Assembly: GCF_004379255.2 (NCBI RefSeq)
Contig: NC_056035.1
Location: forward strand, 24,800,502-24,864,501
Length of the DNA: 64,000 bases
From: Salvia splendens
Lineage: Eukaryota; Streptophyta; Magnoliopsida; Lamiales; Lamiaceae
Direction: 5' to 3'
Shown: piece by piece, positions 10,609 through 22,700 of the stretch
Numbering within the stretch: position 1 is the stretch's first letter
How the letters are laid out: every line of letters begins with the position of its first letter
Notes under the pieces: generated by a model
What the model was told of the DNA's origin: nothing
Seen by the model: only the letters and a program-made list of their open reading frames with translations
Databases searched by the model: none
Translations under genes and position numbers: made by a program

Positions 10609-11130
10609 ACAAGACAAAGTCTATTTTCGTATTTGATCAATGGTGTCCTCAAATGACATGCTTACAAGTCTATTTATAGGCTAGAATGGACTCTTGAAAG
10701 TCTCATATCATTAGTACAACTTAAGACCTTTAGAATGACTCATAATAAGTGAAAAGTTACTCCTAAACTATTGGTGTGGCTTTAGGACATCTAAAGTCAC
10801 TTATTTAACTCAAAAAGTAACTTAAAAATGACTCTTCATTTTGGTTGCTCCAACTTGGACGAAAATGCATCATGTATCTTTAATTTGGGCCTCCAAAATG
10901 TGATATATAGTGACTCAAAACTTCATGCATTGGGCTGCCCACTAACTTGAATAATATTCACCATTTGGCCAAATGTAGATTGGTCTTGGAATTGGGCTTT
11001 TACTTCATCAACTAAAAGTATCATGGACTCCTTTATCTTCTTAGCTCTAGCTCTTGTAATTGGTCCACTTTGAATGAACAATGGATCCATCTTCTTGTCC
11101 TTGTAGATCATCTTGGGTGTAGCTCCATCA
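10606..11130 (-). repeat. Gypsy 3' LTR, left 525 bp (U3-R), inverted
   Basis: Minus-strand LTR from its TGATGG start (11130) to the 17-bp sequence AGACTTTGTCTTGTGAG (10622-10606), where it is cut by the poly(A) of the truncated LINE copy. The missing 246 bp are at 23821-24066; 525 + 246 = 771 bp, the exact length of the 5' LTR. Its sequence (AAATAAGTGAC, AAGCCACACC) matches the LTR pieces of the tandem units rather than the 5' LTR. Confidence 0.9.
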
Positions 11131-11144
11131 TTCCCTTCTTCTTC
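11131..11144 (-). other. Polypurine tract
   Basis: On the minus strand GAAGAAGAAGGGAA directly precedes the LTR start. It would prime plus-strand DNA synthesis. It also encodes EEEGN of the polyprotein, since pol reads through into the LTR. Confidence 0.7.
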
Positions 11145-14100
11145 AAGAGGATTCGTCCTCGAATCTAATTCACCAACATAAGTTGATAAATCAGAAACAT
11201 TGAAAGTAGCACTTACATTAAACTCACCAGGTAAGTCAAGTTTGTAAGCATTATCATTGACTTTTCCAATCACTTGGAATGGTCCATCTCCTCTTGGCTG
11301 CAACTTGGACTTTCTTTTCGAAGGAAATCTCTCCTTTCTCATATGCAACCAAACCCAATCTCCCGGCTCAAAGATGACTTGTTTCCGACCCTTGTTGGCT
11401 TGCTTTGCATATTGTTCTGTCCTCTTTTCAATGTTGAGTCTTACCCTTTCATGCAATCTTTTCACCATTTCGGCCTTAGCTTTTCCATCAAGACTTGCAC
11501 GATCTTCAATAGGTATTGGGATCAAATCTAGTGGGCTCAATGGATTAAAACCATACACAACTTCAAATGGAGAAAAGTTAGTAGCAGAATGAACACTTCG
11601 ATTATAAGCAAATTCAGCAAAAGGTAAGCATTCCTCCCAACTTTTCAAGTTCTTTTTAACTAAAGTTCGTAGTAATTGAGACAAAGTCCTATTAACTACT
11701 TCAGTTTGTCCATCAGTTTGTGGATGACAAGTAGTAGAAAACAAGAGTTTAGTTCCTAACTTATTCCACAACACTCGCCAAAAATGACTCACAAATTTAG
11801 CATCTCGATCACTCACAATTGATCTAGGAACACCATGCAAACGGACAATTTCTTTAAAGAACAAATCAGCGATATGAGATGCATCATCAGTTTTGTGACA
11901 TGGAATAAAATGTGCCATTTTTGAAAACCTATCAACAACCACAAAAACTGAATCTCTACCTCTTTTTGTTCTTGGCAAACCAACAACAAAGTCCATTGAA
12001 ATATCCTCCCAAGGTGCACTAGGAATTGGTAACGGTTTGTACAAACCATGTGGGTGTGATTTAGACTTGGCTTGCATGCAAGTTATGCATCTTTTACAAA
12101 TTCTTTCAACATCCACACGCATTTTAGGCCAAAAGAAATGTTCATGCAAAACATCCATTGTCTTATGGACTCCAAAATGCCCCATTAAACCACCACCATG
12201 TGCTTCACGCACAAGCAATTCACGCATAGAACCTTTAGGAATGCACAGTTTATTTTCTCTAAACAAATAGCCATCATGCCTATAGAACTTGTCAAATGCA
12301 GCATGCTCACAAGCTAAATAGATAGAAGAAAAGTCCGGGTCATTATCATACATTTCCTTAATCAACTCAAAACCAAGCAACTTAGAACTCAAATTAGTGA
12401 TCAAAATGTACCTTCGAGACAATGCATCAGCCACAATGTTTTCTTTTCCCCTTTTGTATTTGATTACATAGGGAAATGATTCAATGAATTCCACCCACTT
12501 AACATGTCTCTTGCTAAGCTTACCTTGACCTTTCAAGTACTTGAGAGATTCATGATCCGTATGAATTACAAACTCTCTAGGCCACAAGTAATGCTGCCAT
12601 GTTTCCAAAGCTCTAACCAACGCATATAACTCCTTGTCATACGTTGGATAGTTCAATTGAGCTCCTTTCAACTTTTCGCTAAAGTAAGCGATTGGCTTTC
12701 CATCCTGCAACAAAACAGCTCCGATGCCTACTCCAGATGCATCACATTCAAGCTCAAACATGTTATCAAAGTTAGGCAAAGAAAGAATTGGTGTAGTTGT
12801 AAGTTTTTCTTTAAGGAGATTAAAAGCATGCTCTTGTTTTTCTCCCCAATAAAAACAAACATCCTTTTTCACAATTTCATTCAAAGGTGCAGCAATTGTA
12901 CTAAAATCCTTAACAAACCTCCTATAAAAACTTGCAAGACCATGAAAACTTCTAACTTGTGCTACATTTTGAGGAATTGGCCATTCTAAAATAGCTTTCA
13001 CCTTCTCCTTTTCCATTTCAATCCCATTAGCACTTATAACAAAACCATGAAAAACAACTTTATCCATGCAAAATGAACACTTCTTGAGATTAGCATACAA
13101 TGATTCTTTTCTTAAGGTATCCAAAATAGCATGCACATGGTTAAGATGTTCATCCACATTTTTGCTATAGACAAGAATATCATCAAAATAAACAACCACA
13201 AATTTTCCAATGAATTTTCTCAAAACATGGTGCATCAATCTCATGAAAGTGTTTGGTGCATTAGTTAAACCAAAAGGCATGACTAACCACTCATATAGAC
13301 CAAATTTTGTTTTAAAGGCTGTTTTCCATTCATCTCCTTCTCTAATGCGAATTTGATGATAACCACTTTTCAAATCGATCTTACTAAACACAACAGATCC
13401 ATGCAATTCATCAAGCATATCATCTAGCCTAGGAATAGGATAGCGATACTTTACAGTGATTTTGTTGATTGCTCGACAGTCGGTGCACATCCTCCATGAT
13501 CCATCTTTCTTAGAAACAACAATTACCGGCACAGCACATGGACTCATGCTCTCACGGATTTTTCCTTTCTCCAACAACTCTTGCACTTGCCTTTGAATTT
13601 CCTTAGTCTCTTCGGGATTGGCCCTATAGGCTGGTCGGTTTGGTAGAACTGCACCGGGAACAAAGTCAATTTGATGTTCAATACCTCTTAATGGAGGTAA
13701 TCCACTTGGTTCATCCTCGGGAAAGACATCCTCGAATTCTTGTAAAAGAGACACAAAAGTACTTGGCAAAGAAGTGGTTAATTCGTTAGTGGTAAACAAA
13801 GACTCTTTGTACACTAAGATGGAAACACTCTTTTCTTTAACTATTGCACTCTTTATTTCTTTTGCTCTCACATAGAAATTCTTTTTTTCTTTTCCCTCAT
13901 TCTTACTTTTCTCTCGACTCTTTTCACTCGACTCTTTTTCAATGCCCTCGCTTTTTTTTCTCTCAACCTCACGAGCTCCCCTTGCTTGAGATAATTTCTG
14001 TTGATCTTCTTGAACTTGTTGAGGTGTCAAAGAGACAAGCATGATAGACTTGTTGTTGTGCTTGAAGGTGTAGTGGTTGTGAAATCCATCATAAGTCACT

Positions 14101-14695
14101 CTACGATCAAACTGCCATGGCCTCCCCAAAAGAATGTGACTAGCATGCATTGGCACAACATCACAAAGAACATCATCTTTATAATTGCCAATTGAAAACG
14201 AAATTAGAACTCGCTTAGTCACTCGAATTTCTCCACATTCATTAAGCCATTGTAGCTTGTACGGATTAGGATGTTTTTCCGTTGTTAAGCTCAACTTTTC
14301 CACCATTTCAGAACTTGCAACATTTGCACAACTACCACCATCAATAATCATTATGCAAAGTTTACCTTGGACCAAACACCTTGTGTGGAAGATGTTCTCC
14401 CTTTGTTGATCATCATTTCTGTTTTGCATGTTTAGAGCCCTTCGAACGACCAAAAGTTCTCCATGTTCTGGTCCAATCTCCTCCAATTGTTTATCCTCCT
14501 CCTCATCATCATCATCTTCACGTTCACTTTCAGATTCTATCTCTCCATTTGGCTTCAAAATCATCACCCTTTTGTTTGGACATTGAGATGCAATGTGTCC
14601 AACACCTTGATAACGAAAACATTTGATATCTCTATTTCGAGTAGAAGTAGAAGTAGAAATACCTTTACCCTTCTCAAATTCTTTGGACTTGGATG

Positions 14696-14953
14696 TCGAC
14701 GCTTCATTTTGGGGTTTAGAACCTGCCCCAAAATTGGATTTGGATGAAGTCCACTCTTTTGTCCTTGAATAATGAGAATTTGTTGAAAAATTCTTTTGGA
14801 TTGTTCCCTTCTTCTTCAATTGTATCGACGCTTCATTTTGGGGTTTAGAACCTGCCCCAAAATTGGATTTGGATGAAGTCCACTCTTTTGTCCTTGAATA
14901 ATGAGAATTTGTTGAAAAATTCTTTTGGATTGTTCCCTTCTTCTTCAATTGTC
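14696..14953 (-). repeat. Perfect 129-bp tandem duplication in gag
   Basis: Two adjacent 129-bp copies (14696-14824 and 14825-14953) appear identical and keep frame (43 codons, [10 protein letters not shown] to EASIQL). They lie just upstream of the CCHC knuckle in a basic, flexible part of gag. Identity suggests a recent slip. Confidence 0.85.
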
Positions 14954-15332
14954 CCTCCACCTTCATGGCCATATGAACCATGTCCTCCAACTCCACATAG
15001 TGTTGAAGCTCTACAATGTTTGCAATCTCCCTATTCAGCCCACATAAGAATCGAGCCATAGTTGCTTCTCTGTCTTCTTCAACATTTGCCCTAATCATGG
15101 CAATCTCCATGTCTTTGTAGTACTCATCAACAGATTTAGTACCTTGTTTCATAGATTGTAATTTTTGATACAATTCACGAAAATAATGAGAAGGTACAAA
15201 TCTCTACGCATTATGCTTTTCATTTCTTCCCAAGTCGAAACCGGTCTTCCTCCATATCGCCTTGTACTAGTTGTCAATTGATCCCACCAAACTATAGCAT
15301 AGTCAGCGAATTCAATAGCAGCAAGTCTAACC

Positions 15333-15348
15333 TTTTTCTCCTCGGAAT

Positions 15349-15351
<3 letters not shown>
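15333..15351. repeat. Target duplication of LINE-1, left copy (19 bp)
   Basis: CTTTTTCTCCTCGGAATAG, repeated exactly at 23085-23103. Together they frame LINE-1 inside the gypsy gag gene; joining the flanks through one copy restores the gag reading frame. Confidence 0.9.
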
Positions 15352-15395
<44 letters not shown>

Positions 15396-15609
15396 CAAAC
15401 ACCTCTACGGTGGAGGGTTCGTGGGTCCCTCATCCCTATATTTCCACAAGAGATAATTACAAGGCGTGGCCACACCCAAAAGTGGTGTGCCGTAACAAAA
15501 TCAAGAGTAGTATGCGGTCCGATCCCACAAGGTTCGGACCTCATCATACTCCTTTCCAAAAAACAATTAACCACAAAGCTAGTCACTATTGTCTCCCGTC
15601 GTCTCATGA

Positions 15610-18600
15610 TCAACTTTGATGCCCGTCCCCGTCTAGGTTTCGGATGTGCGACACTCCCATCTCGTCCAATCTAACCAAGTCCAATAGTTCTCTCGGTGCT
15701 GAGTTGTAGTGCATTCGTAGGCCACTGTCTTGGACTAGCCCCATTTTCGCAAGGAAGTCCGCCGCTTTGTTCCCCTCCCTGTGTATGAAGGTGGCTCGGA
15801 ATTTGAGTTGGCGTTTGAGAATGGTTAGTTGCGCCACCGCTTGCCGAGCGAGTGCCGGCCCCCATCCCGTCCCATTGACCAATTTGATTGCTTGCTCTGC
15901 ATCTGACTCAATCCAGATTGGTAGGCCGTATTCCTTGGCTATATTTAGCCCGTGAATCATGGCCAACAGCTCCGCTTCTAACGCCGAGTGGGCTTCAAGG
16001 GGTGTGCTGACGGCGACGAGCATCTTACCCGAGTGGTCTCGAATGATCCCGCCAGCCCCTGTACTGCCGTTCGCTTCATTATAGGAGCCATCCGTGTTGA
16101 GCTTTATCCACGGCTGATCCGGGGGGTTCCATTTGATTGCCATGGCTAGGGGTAGCGCCCTGATTGCCGCCGCTTGTTGAGGAATATTGATTCCAAGTTT
16201 AACTCCCTTCCAATGTTTCGGCTTCAAGCTTCCATTAGACATAGCATTTCGAATGAACATGTGGACCTGCCATACCACGTTTTGTGGTTTAAACTGTGTG
16301 CCTTGGTGGCGGCTCCTGTTTCTCTCCGACCATATAAACCAAAGGATGAGGTATGGAGTGGCTCGGCTAAGATGTTTCTTGTTCGGCTGTTGGCACCTTC
16401 GCGCCCACACTTCGATTCTCGTAGGGATTGTGTCATTGATATGGATGCGTGGGAACGGGCCTGTGAACCAGCCGTCGAACTCACTCCATACTCTGCGAGC
16501 TCCATATCCCTGGATGAAGAGGTGTTGGAGTGACTCAGTGTTCGGTCTGTGGGGGCAGCATTGGCACTTAGAAGCTAGCTCAATCTCCCGCCACTGAAGT
16601 TTCGTGTCAACCGGCACCCGATTGGAGAGAAGCCTCCAGATAAAGATGGCTATTGAGTTGGTGAGGCCTACCTTCCAAACGTCCCCCAAACCATGGATGA
16701 TCGGGTTTCGTCCTCGAAGTGTGTCCCATGTCGAAGCCACCGTGAATTCCCCATGCTTAGAGAGGTTCCACCTCGGGATATCCTGTTCGTCATGGAGGAT
16801 CGGTGTATTAATGATGCCATCGATAACATGCTGAGGGAGGCCGGCCTGATTGTGAAGGAGTTGAAGCTTGGGCACATCCCAACCACCATTTGTAATGAAC
16901 TCCGAGACCCGGGTGGTTGGTCTTCCCCTATCATCAAGGCTAAGTTCCCTCAGAGGGCTATTGCCAAGCCAAATGTCATCCCAGAAGTAGATGTCCCCTT
17001 GTCCCACTAGCCATCTCATGTGCGGTTGCGCGAGGGGCCATGCTCTTGAGAGCCTTCTCCACGTAGGGCTACTCCTGCTCGACAATCTCAAGGTGAGCGG
17101 TGTGGAGTTGGAGCAATATTTTGCCATCATGTATCTTGCCCAAAGGGAGTTTTGCTCCCGAAATCGCCACCAAAGTTTGATATTGAAAGCGTGGAGGACC
17201 TCCATAGTTTTTCGGATCCCAAGGCCTCCTTCATCAGTGGGCCGGCACATTTGTTCCCATCCAATCCAATGGGTCCGCTTCTTTTCATTCGTAGACCCCC
17301 AAAAGAATCGGGCCATTTGTTGATCAAGTTGCTTGAGGGTACCGGCCGTGGGCTCGACGGCTTGAAAGATGTGCAAGGGGATCGCTTCAAGAGTGCTCTT
17401 AATCAACGTAAGCCTTCCTCCAAAGGATAGGTGACGGTGTGCCCATCCTGAGATCCTTCTTGCAATCTTTTCCCGTAGAAAGAGGAACATGTCCGTGCGC
17501 TTGACACCACGGTAGATAGGGACACCGAGATAGAGAAAAGGAAAGGCCCCTCTAGAGAAGCCTCCTTCCGCCTGGATCGAGTTTGCCCAATGTTCATGGG
17601 CCTCGGCAATATAGAAATTACTCTTGGCGAGGCTGACTTGTTGGCCGGAGACTCTTTCATATTTTTCGAGACAGGCTCTTAGCCGGCGCATAGGATTTGC
17701 CGCCGCTTGAGTGAAGATGATAATGTCGTCCGCATAGGCTAGATGGCTGATCTCCATGCATCTCCGGGAGGCTTTGAACGTCATGTCCTTTTGGCCGAGG
17801 ATGAGCTTATCTAATGCTCGGGACAGGTAGTCCGCCGCGATTACGAACAGAGCAGGGGAGATCGGGTCTCCTTGCCGAAGTCCTCGAGTTGATCTAAAGA
17901 AGCCCGAGGGTGCCCCGTTAACAAGGACCGAGAACCAGCAACACCCAATACACCTCTCCATAAGTGAAATCCATGAATCCGGGAAACCCATACGGCGTAA
18001 AACTTTGAAGAGGAATGGCCATTGGACCCTATCATAGGCTTTAGCCATGTCAATCTTTACTGCCACATTAGGCGCTGGGGAGCATCTAGCAAGCTCATGG
18101 AACATCTCTTGAGCCAGAAGTGCGTTGTCGTTAAGGAGCCGACCTTTGACAAATCCACTTTGGTTTGGGGAGATGACCTGTGGGAGGAAAGGAGAGAGTC
18201 GAGAGGTGAGTACCTTGGTAATGATCTTGTTTAAAACATTGCAGAGACTGATGGGTCGGTAGTCGGTCCATGATTCCGGCGAAGCCTTCTTTGGGATAAG
18301 GACTATGCTTGTGGCCGTGATGCTCCTCGGCAGGAAGGCCCCTCTGAAGAACTGTCTGATTGCGTCCACTACCTCCGGCCCCACAATAGGCCAGCAGGCT
18401 TGATAGAAGGTGGCCGAGAAGCCGTCGGGTCCGGGTGCACTATCTCCGGAAATGCAAAAGGTGGCACTCCTGACCTCGTCCGCACTTGGAGCATCTGCGA
18501 TGTCAGCGAACTGCTCGGCTGAGTGGACCTGCTGGATTAGGTCAAGGTCTGGATCTTCAAGTATCGGATTGTTGGGGGCAAGGAGTTGTTGGAAGAACTC

Positions 18601-19776
18601 CACTGCGGACTTTTTAATCTCGGCTTCCTCGGTGAGCTCCTGCCCATTGACACGTATTGAATGGATGCGGAGACGAACCCTCTTTTGTTTCACCCAGCTT
18701 TGGTAGAACCGGGTATTTTTGTCTCCCTCGGCAAGCCACCTCAGAGCTGCCTTCTGTCGCCAAAAATCTTCTTCCATTTTCAGCAAAAGGATGTACTCGG
18801 CAATGTGTTTGTTGATCGCTGTCCTGTGATCCGGGGTCGGCCTTGCTTCGAAACAAGATTGGGCCAAAGCAATTTCTTCCTCCTTTTCTTTTAGATTAGC
18901 ATGAATGTTTCCAAAAACCTCTTTGTTCCACTCCTTAAGGGCCTTTTTAACTCTGGCCTGCTTGATTTGAATGTTTAGGATTCCACCCGCCCCCGTGGGC
19001 TCCTCCCATGCTTTTTGCACTACGGCCATGAATCCTTCATGTCGGATCCACATGTTCTGGAACCTGAAAGCCTTGGCTCCAGCGGATGTGTTCATCTTCG
19101 TGCACCTGACAAGAATTGGTCCATGGTCCGAGGCAATCCGGGGGAGGTTCGTAACCCGAGTAGCCTCGAAGGTCTTAGTCCAATCCTCGCTGACAAGCAC
19201 TCTATCCAACCTTTCAAAAAGGCCATTCTTGGCCCAAGTGAATGCCGCTCCATCAAAACCAGGGTCAAGCAGCCTACAATCTTCCGTTGCCTCCGCAAAA
19301 TCTACCATCTCGGCTTGCCGGTTGGTATCACTTCCAACTCTGTCTTGATGAGATAGCATGGTGTTGAAATCGCCACCGATGATCCAAGGTGTTCCCTCAA
19401 GAGGCCCGGCAATCTCTCTCATCTTGTCCCATAGGTGATGTCTTTCAGCCCTTGTACATTTGGCGTACACGGCTGAGATGGCCACCGGCCTAGCAAGGCG
19501 GTGGGATTTGAGGTACCCGTGGAGAATTTGTTCCGAGTCAACCTCAATATCAAAAGTGGACCCCTCTTCCGCAAACATCCAAATCTTCTCGTTCATGTTC
19601 GAACCAATGAAGGACAGCCCCAAGGCCTTAGAGAAACGGTCCGGGTCCGGTTGTGTGAGCGGTTCCATTATTGCAAGAAATAAAACATTATGACAACCAA
19701 TTAGTCTTTTCAGAACGTTTTGAGTGGGCGCATTCGCGATCCCCCTCACGTTCCAAAACATGAGATTGTACGACAT
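15610..19776 (-). CDS. LINE-1 ORF2: endonuclease, reverse transcriptase, RNase H (1388 aa)
   Basis: Nicks target DNA and copies LINE RNA in place. The ATG at 19776 is chosen because it begins MSYNLMFWNVRG; an upstream TTG codon in frame is not needed. Residues 1-225 form an APE-type endonuclease with N9, E38, GGDFN (D136, N138) and SDH (216-218). RT follows, with YRPISLCNV, AKAYDRVQW, LRQGDPISPALF and YADD at 681-684. A zinc ribbon with CQCC starts at about 1071. A C-terminal RNase H has TDGS (D1229), EAELLA, ESDA and HREGN...AADFLA. All catalytic residues I can identify are present and there is no internal stop. It starts 2 bases after the ORF1 stop, so translation is probably by termination-reinitiation. 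Confidence 0.93.
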   Translation of the reverse strand: MSYNLMFWNVRGIANAPTQNVLKRLIGCHNVLFLAIMEPLTQPDPDRFSKALGLSFIGSNMNEKIWMFAEEGSTFDIEVDSEQILHGYLKSHRLARPVAISAVYAKCTRAERHHLWDKMREIAGPLEGTPWIIGGDFNTMLSHQDRVGSDTNRQAEMVDFAEATEDCRLLDPGFDGAAFTWAKNGLFERLDRVLVSEDWTKTFEATRVTNLPRIASDHGPILVRCTKMNTSAGAKAFRFQNMWIRHEGFMAVVQKAWEEPTGAGGILNIQIKQARVKKALKEWNKEVFGNIHANLKEKEEEIALAQSCFEARPTPDHRTAINKHIAEYILLLKMEEDFWRQKAALRWLAEGDKNTRFYQSWVKQKRVRLRIHSIRVNGQELTEEAEIKKSAVEFFQQLLAPNNPILEDPDLDLIQQVHSAEQFADIADAPSADEVRSATFCISGDSAPGPDGFSATFYQACWPIVGPEVVDAIRQFFRGAFLPRSITATSIVLIPKKASPESWTDYRPISLCNVLNKIITKVLTSRLSPFLPQVISPNQSGFVKGRLLNDNALLAQEMFHELARCSPAPNVAVKIDMAKAYDRVQWPFLFKVLRRMGFPDSWISLMERCIGCCWFSVLVNGAPSGFFRSTRGLRQGDPISPALFVIAADYLSRALDKLILGQKDMTFKASRRCMEISHLAYADDIIIFTQAAANPMRRLRACLEKYERVSGQQVSLAKSNFYIAEAHEHWANSIQAEGGFSRGAFPFLYLGVPIYRGVKRTDMFLFLREKIARRISGWAHRHLSFGGRLTLIKSTLEAIPLHIFQAVEPTAGTLKQLDQQMARFFWGSTNEKKRTHWIGWEQMCRPTDEGGLGIRKTMEVLHAFNIKLWWRFREQNSLWARYMMAKYCSNSTPLTLRLSSRSSPTWRRLSRAWPLAQPHMRWLVGQGDIYFWDDIWLGNSPLRELSLDDRGRPTTRVSEFITNGGWDVPKLQLLHNQAGLPQHVIDGIINTPILHDEQDIPRWNLSKHGEFTVASTWDTLRGRNPIIHGLGDVWKVGLTNSIAIFIWRLLSNRVPVDTKLQWREIELASKCQCCPHRPNTESLQHLFIQGYGARRVWSEFDGWFTGPFPRIHINDTIPTRIEVWARRCQQPNKKHLSRATPYLILWFIWSERNRSRHQGTQFKPQNVVWQVHMFIRNAMSNGSLKPKHWKGVKLGINIPQQAAAIRALPLAMAIKWNPPDQPWIKLNTDGSYNEANGSTGAGGIIRDHSGKMLVAVSTPLEAHSALEAELLAMIHGLNIAKEYGLPIWIESDAEQAIKLVNGTGWGPALARQAVAQLTILKRQLKFRATFIHREGNKAADFLAKMGLVQDSGLRMHYNSAPRELLDLVRLDEMGVSHIRNLDGDGHQS

Positions 19777-19778
19777 TA

Positions 19779-22700
19779 TTAACAAGAAGGGTGCGTACCC
19801 AAAGAGGTTGAAGGCCCTCCTTGATAGTCAGTACGGTGTTGCTCTTTGTTCGGAGCGACCTCCTCGGCGTCCTCGGCCGAACTGTTGCCTCCTAACTTCT
19901 CGGCCCCCACATGCAATTCCATAAGGTCTTCGTCCGCATCCCCACAATTCTCAACATCAAATTCTCCGTTCTCCATGAGAGTATAATATTGGTTAGTGCT
20001 CATGTGGTTCTTTGCCGAGAAGAACCCACGCCCCCTTGTCAAAGCATGGCGCGCGCCTCCTCTCGGATTCCCTCGCCGAACTGGTGAGACCAAGCTCCTC
20101 GCAATGGGGGAGCCCCACTCCACGTCCATGTTCCCACGTGGTGTTGGTGGTTCGGTGGTGGGATGCAATGGATTCCCCCGGTTCGGTGGGGACTTCCCAA
20201 TCTCGATCCCGGCAATAAGCCCGGCATTCTGAGTTCCGGAGCTCGGTCCGCTCCCCAAAGTAGAGTCACCCTTGGAGTTCGGTCCCTCCCAGGAAGTATC
20301 ACCGGAGTCCTCCCCATTTGTTTTGTTATTGTTTGGTCGATCACCGGCCTTGCCTTGCTTCTTCCCCTGATGTTTCCATTCGTTGGAGCTGGAGGCATTC
20401 TTCCCCATATCTTGCTTCCCCTTCTCGGTCTGTCTCTCGGGTTGTGGCTGTTTTGGCGGGCCGTTGTGGTAGTTTCTCTTTGGCGGCCGTTCCTTCTTGC
20501 CCGTCGCATAGCACACCTCACTTGCATGGCCGACATGTTTGCATTCTCGGCAATATGATGGTATCTTGTCCCATCGGACTCGCTGCACCGTTTCTCGCCC
20601 ACCAAGATCGAGGATTATCTCTTCGGTAGGTGGTTTTGTGATGTCTATCTCGACGCAGATTCGGGCAAATGAAAGCCGAGTCTTGTTTGCCGTGGCTCGA
20701 TCAATTTGTATTGGATTGCCGAGAAGCTTGCCGATGGCGAATAAGGCGGATTGGTCGAAAAGATGAATGGGGAGGCCAATTAGGTTGCACCAGATTGCCG
20801 CAATGGGGGACTCGCAGTAAGCATCAAAGTCCGGGGACCATTTGAAGACCCTCATCGGGTGTCGGTCAATGAGCCAAACGGGCGTACCCCTTGGGCCTCC
20901 AAGGATTCGGGCATAGTCCGCCAAGTCCTCGCATTGAATGAGAATATGTTTAGCATTAATGTACTTCCAACTAAATCCACACCGAAGTTTAATATTGTCG
21001 AGGGTCTTTTGGATTTGCAGTCCCGTAGGGATAGAGTGAGAAAACTTACCCACAATGGCGTGTCCCATGCTCTCAGCAAGCTTTTGAGTTTCCGCTCCGG
21101 AGAAGTAAATGGCCGGGATGCCGTCGGACACTGAAGCAAATCCAATGTTCTGGAGCTTATCCGGTTCAAAGGCTTGGGGGCCGGTAGGGTCAGTCGAGCC
21201 TTTGAGCATGTCCGCCATCGTTTTCGGCCGACCGGGGTGGCTTGCGGCGCCTTCACCCCGGCCTTGTAGAGTGTTACTCGCCGAGCCCGACGGGGTACCC
21301 CTAAGCAAGTCCGCCATCGATTTCGGCCACGGCGAGGGCCCCAGTGTAGCTTCTACCCCCCCAAGTTGATTAACTACATTCAGCCCTTGTGTTGCGGCAT
21401 CCGTCGCGGACTTAGGTGTGTTTCCATTTCTCTTCGGATTGTTGAGTTCGGCTTCTCCATTCTCGGTGTGGATCTTCTCGGCACCTACGTTGCCGTTGTG
21501 TGCCCTTCTCGGCTTTTCCATTCTCGGCTTTTCGGCTTTTTCTTTCTCGGTGTGGATCTTCTCGACTTTTTCCTTCTCGGTGAGGGTCTGTTCGGCATCA
21601 TCCATAGGCGTATCGTTGGGTGTTGGTGTGTCTCTTGTCACTGCAACCATCTCGGCACTAGGCGTGGCCTTGTTCATCGTCTCGATAAAAGGCTTTTCTC
21701 GGTAGACGTTAGGGTTCGACTTCGGTCGCGGCTGGCCGAACTCCGCACTGTAATGTTCCGAACTAGCCTCAAACGTAGCTCGGAGCTTGCTAGTTCGTCC
21801 TCGTTCGAGAGGGGGAAAGTCCTCAAGAGAGGGTCCATTTCCATCCCGAGGTGTGTGTGTGACACTTTGCATGCATCCCGAAGGGTTTAGGGGGAACTCC
21901 AGTGGTTTGTGACCGGCCGTAATGAGAGGTTGCGCAACCAATGTGTCTAGCATCTCCGCCGAGTCCAAGGCGGCTAAGTGGATGATTTCGGCCTTTGTTG
22001 GTTGCGTTGGGGCCTCCACGACAATCGTCTCACGTGAGCTCTTGGGACGGAAAGGAGTTAGCCCACTTTCGGAAGGAGGTTTTGGTCTCCAAGCCAATTC
22101 GGGAAAGTTGGGTTGCTGCAAAAAGGAGCTAGATTTTTGTTGTTTTGGGGGCTCAACGGATGCATTGGGGCCAGCATCACGTGGTGTTCCGAAGTGGCAA
22201 GGCGCCAAGGAACTTTCGGAAAGTGATTTTGTTGTTGTGCCCATTTCGGGCAAGTTGACTAGCGCGTCCACCCAGGCCTTTTGACCCATGCTAGAGCCAT
22301 CTCTCTCCGAGCAGCCATCATGTGGGGGGTTGTGCTCTCCTCCGTCACCGGTCCCCGCGTTTGCGCCGGCCGCAAGGTCATCGGCCGGAGCGTTGTCAAC
22401 AGTTCTGGCGCCGGCAAGTTCTTCATTAATCTTAGCTTCATCTTCACCGTTGAGATTAGGGGAGGGCTCCATCGACGTCGGGAAGATGGGGCCTTTGCAT
22501 TTTGGGCTTCCGACCGGCGAGCTCCCTTCGGCCCCGAAATCAATCTTCTTCCTAAGTTGCTTGTCCTCCGGCATCGGTGAGGGTACGAACCTTTTCCGAC
22601 CAGTGCCTTTGATGGGAGGGGCTGGTGTACTTTTCCGTGCCTTCACCTTCATTTTCAAAGTTTTCCTCGCCACTTTCCTGCAGGGAAAAATTATGGAGGG

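Larger units (their letters stand above)
10923..15332 (-). pseudogene. Gypsy gag-pol polyprotein (protease, RT, RNase H, integrase)
   Basis: An open frame of 1416 codons (15173-10923) with upstream gag codons to the LINE-1 insertion at 15333. Counting from the first Met at 15173: a 43-residue perfect tandem duplication; CCHC-type knuckle beginning at C185 with its second Cys replaced by Tyr188; protease DGGS at D278; RT YFDD at 662-665; RNase H ([13 protein letters not shown]); integrase HHCC then D1061, D1122, E1158 with D-35-E spacing; GPF-type C-terminal module; last 69 codons inside the 3' LTR. Near 15203 one base appears lost, breaking gag. With LINE-1 in gag and the inversion the element cannot be autonomous, but the pol core is intact and comparatively young. 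Confidence 0.9.
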
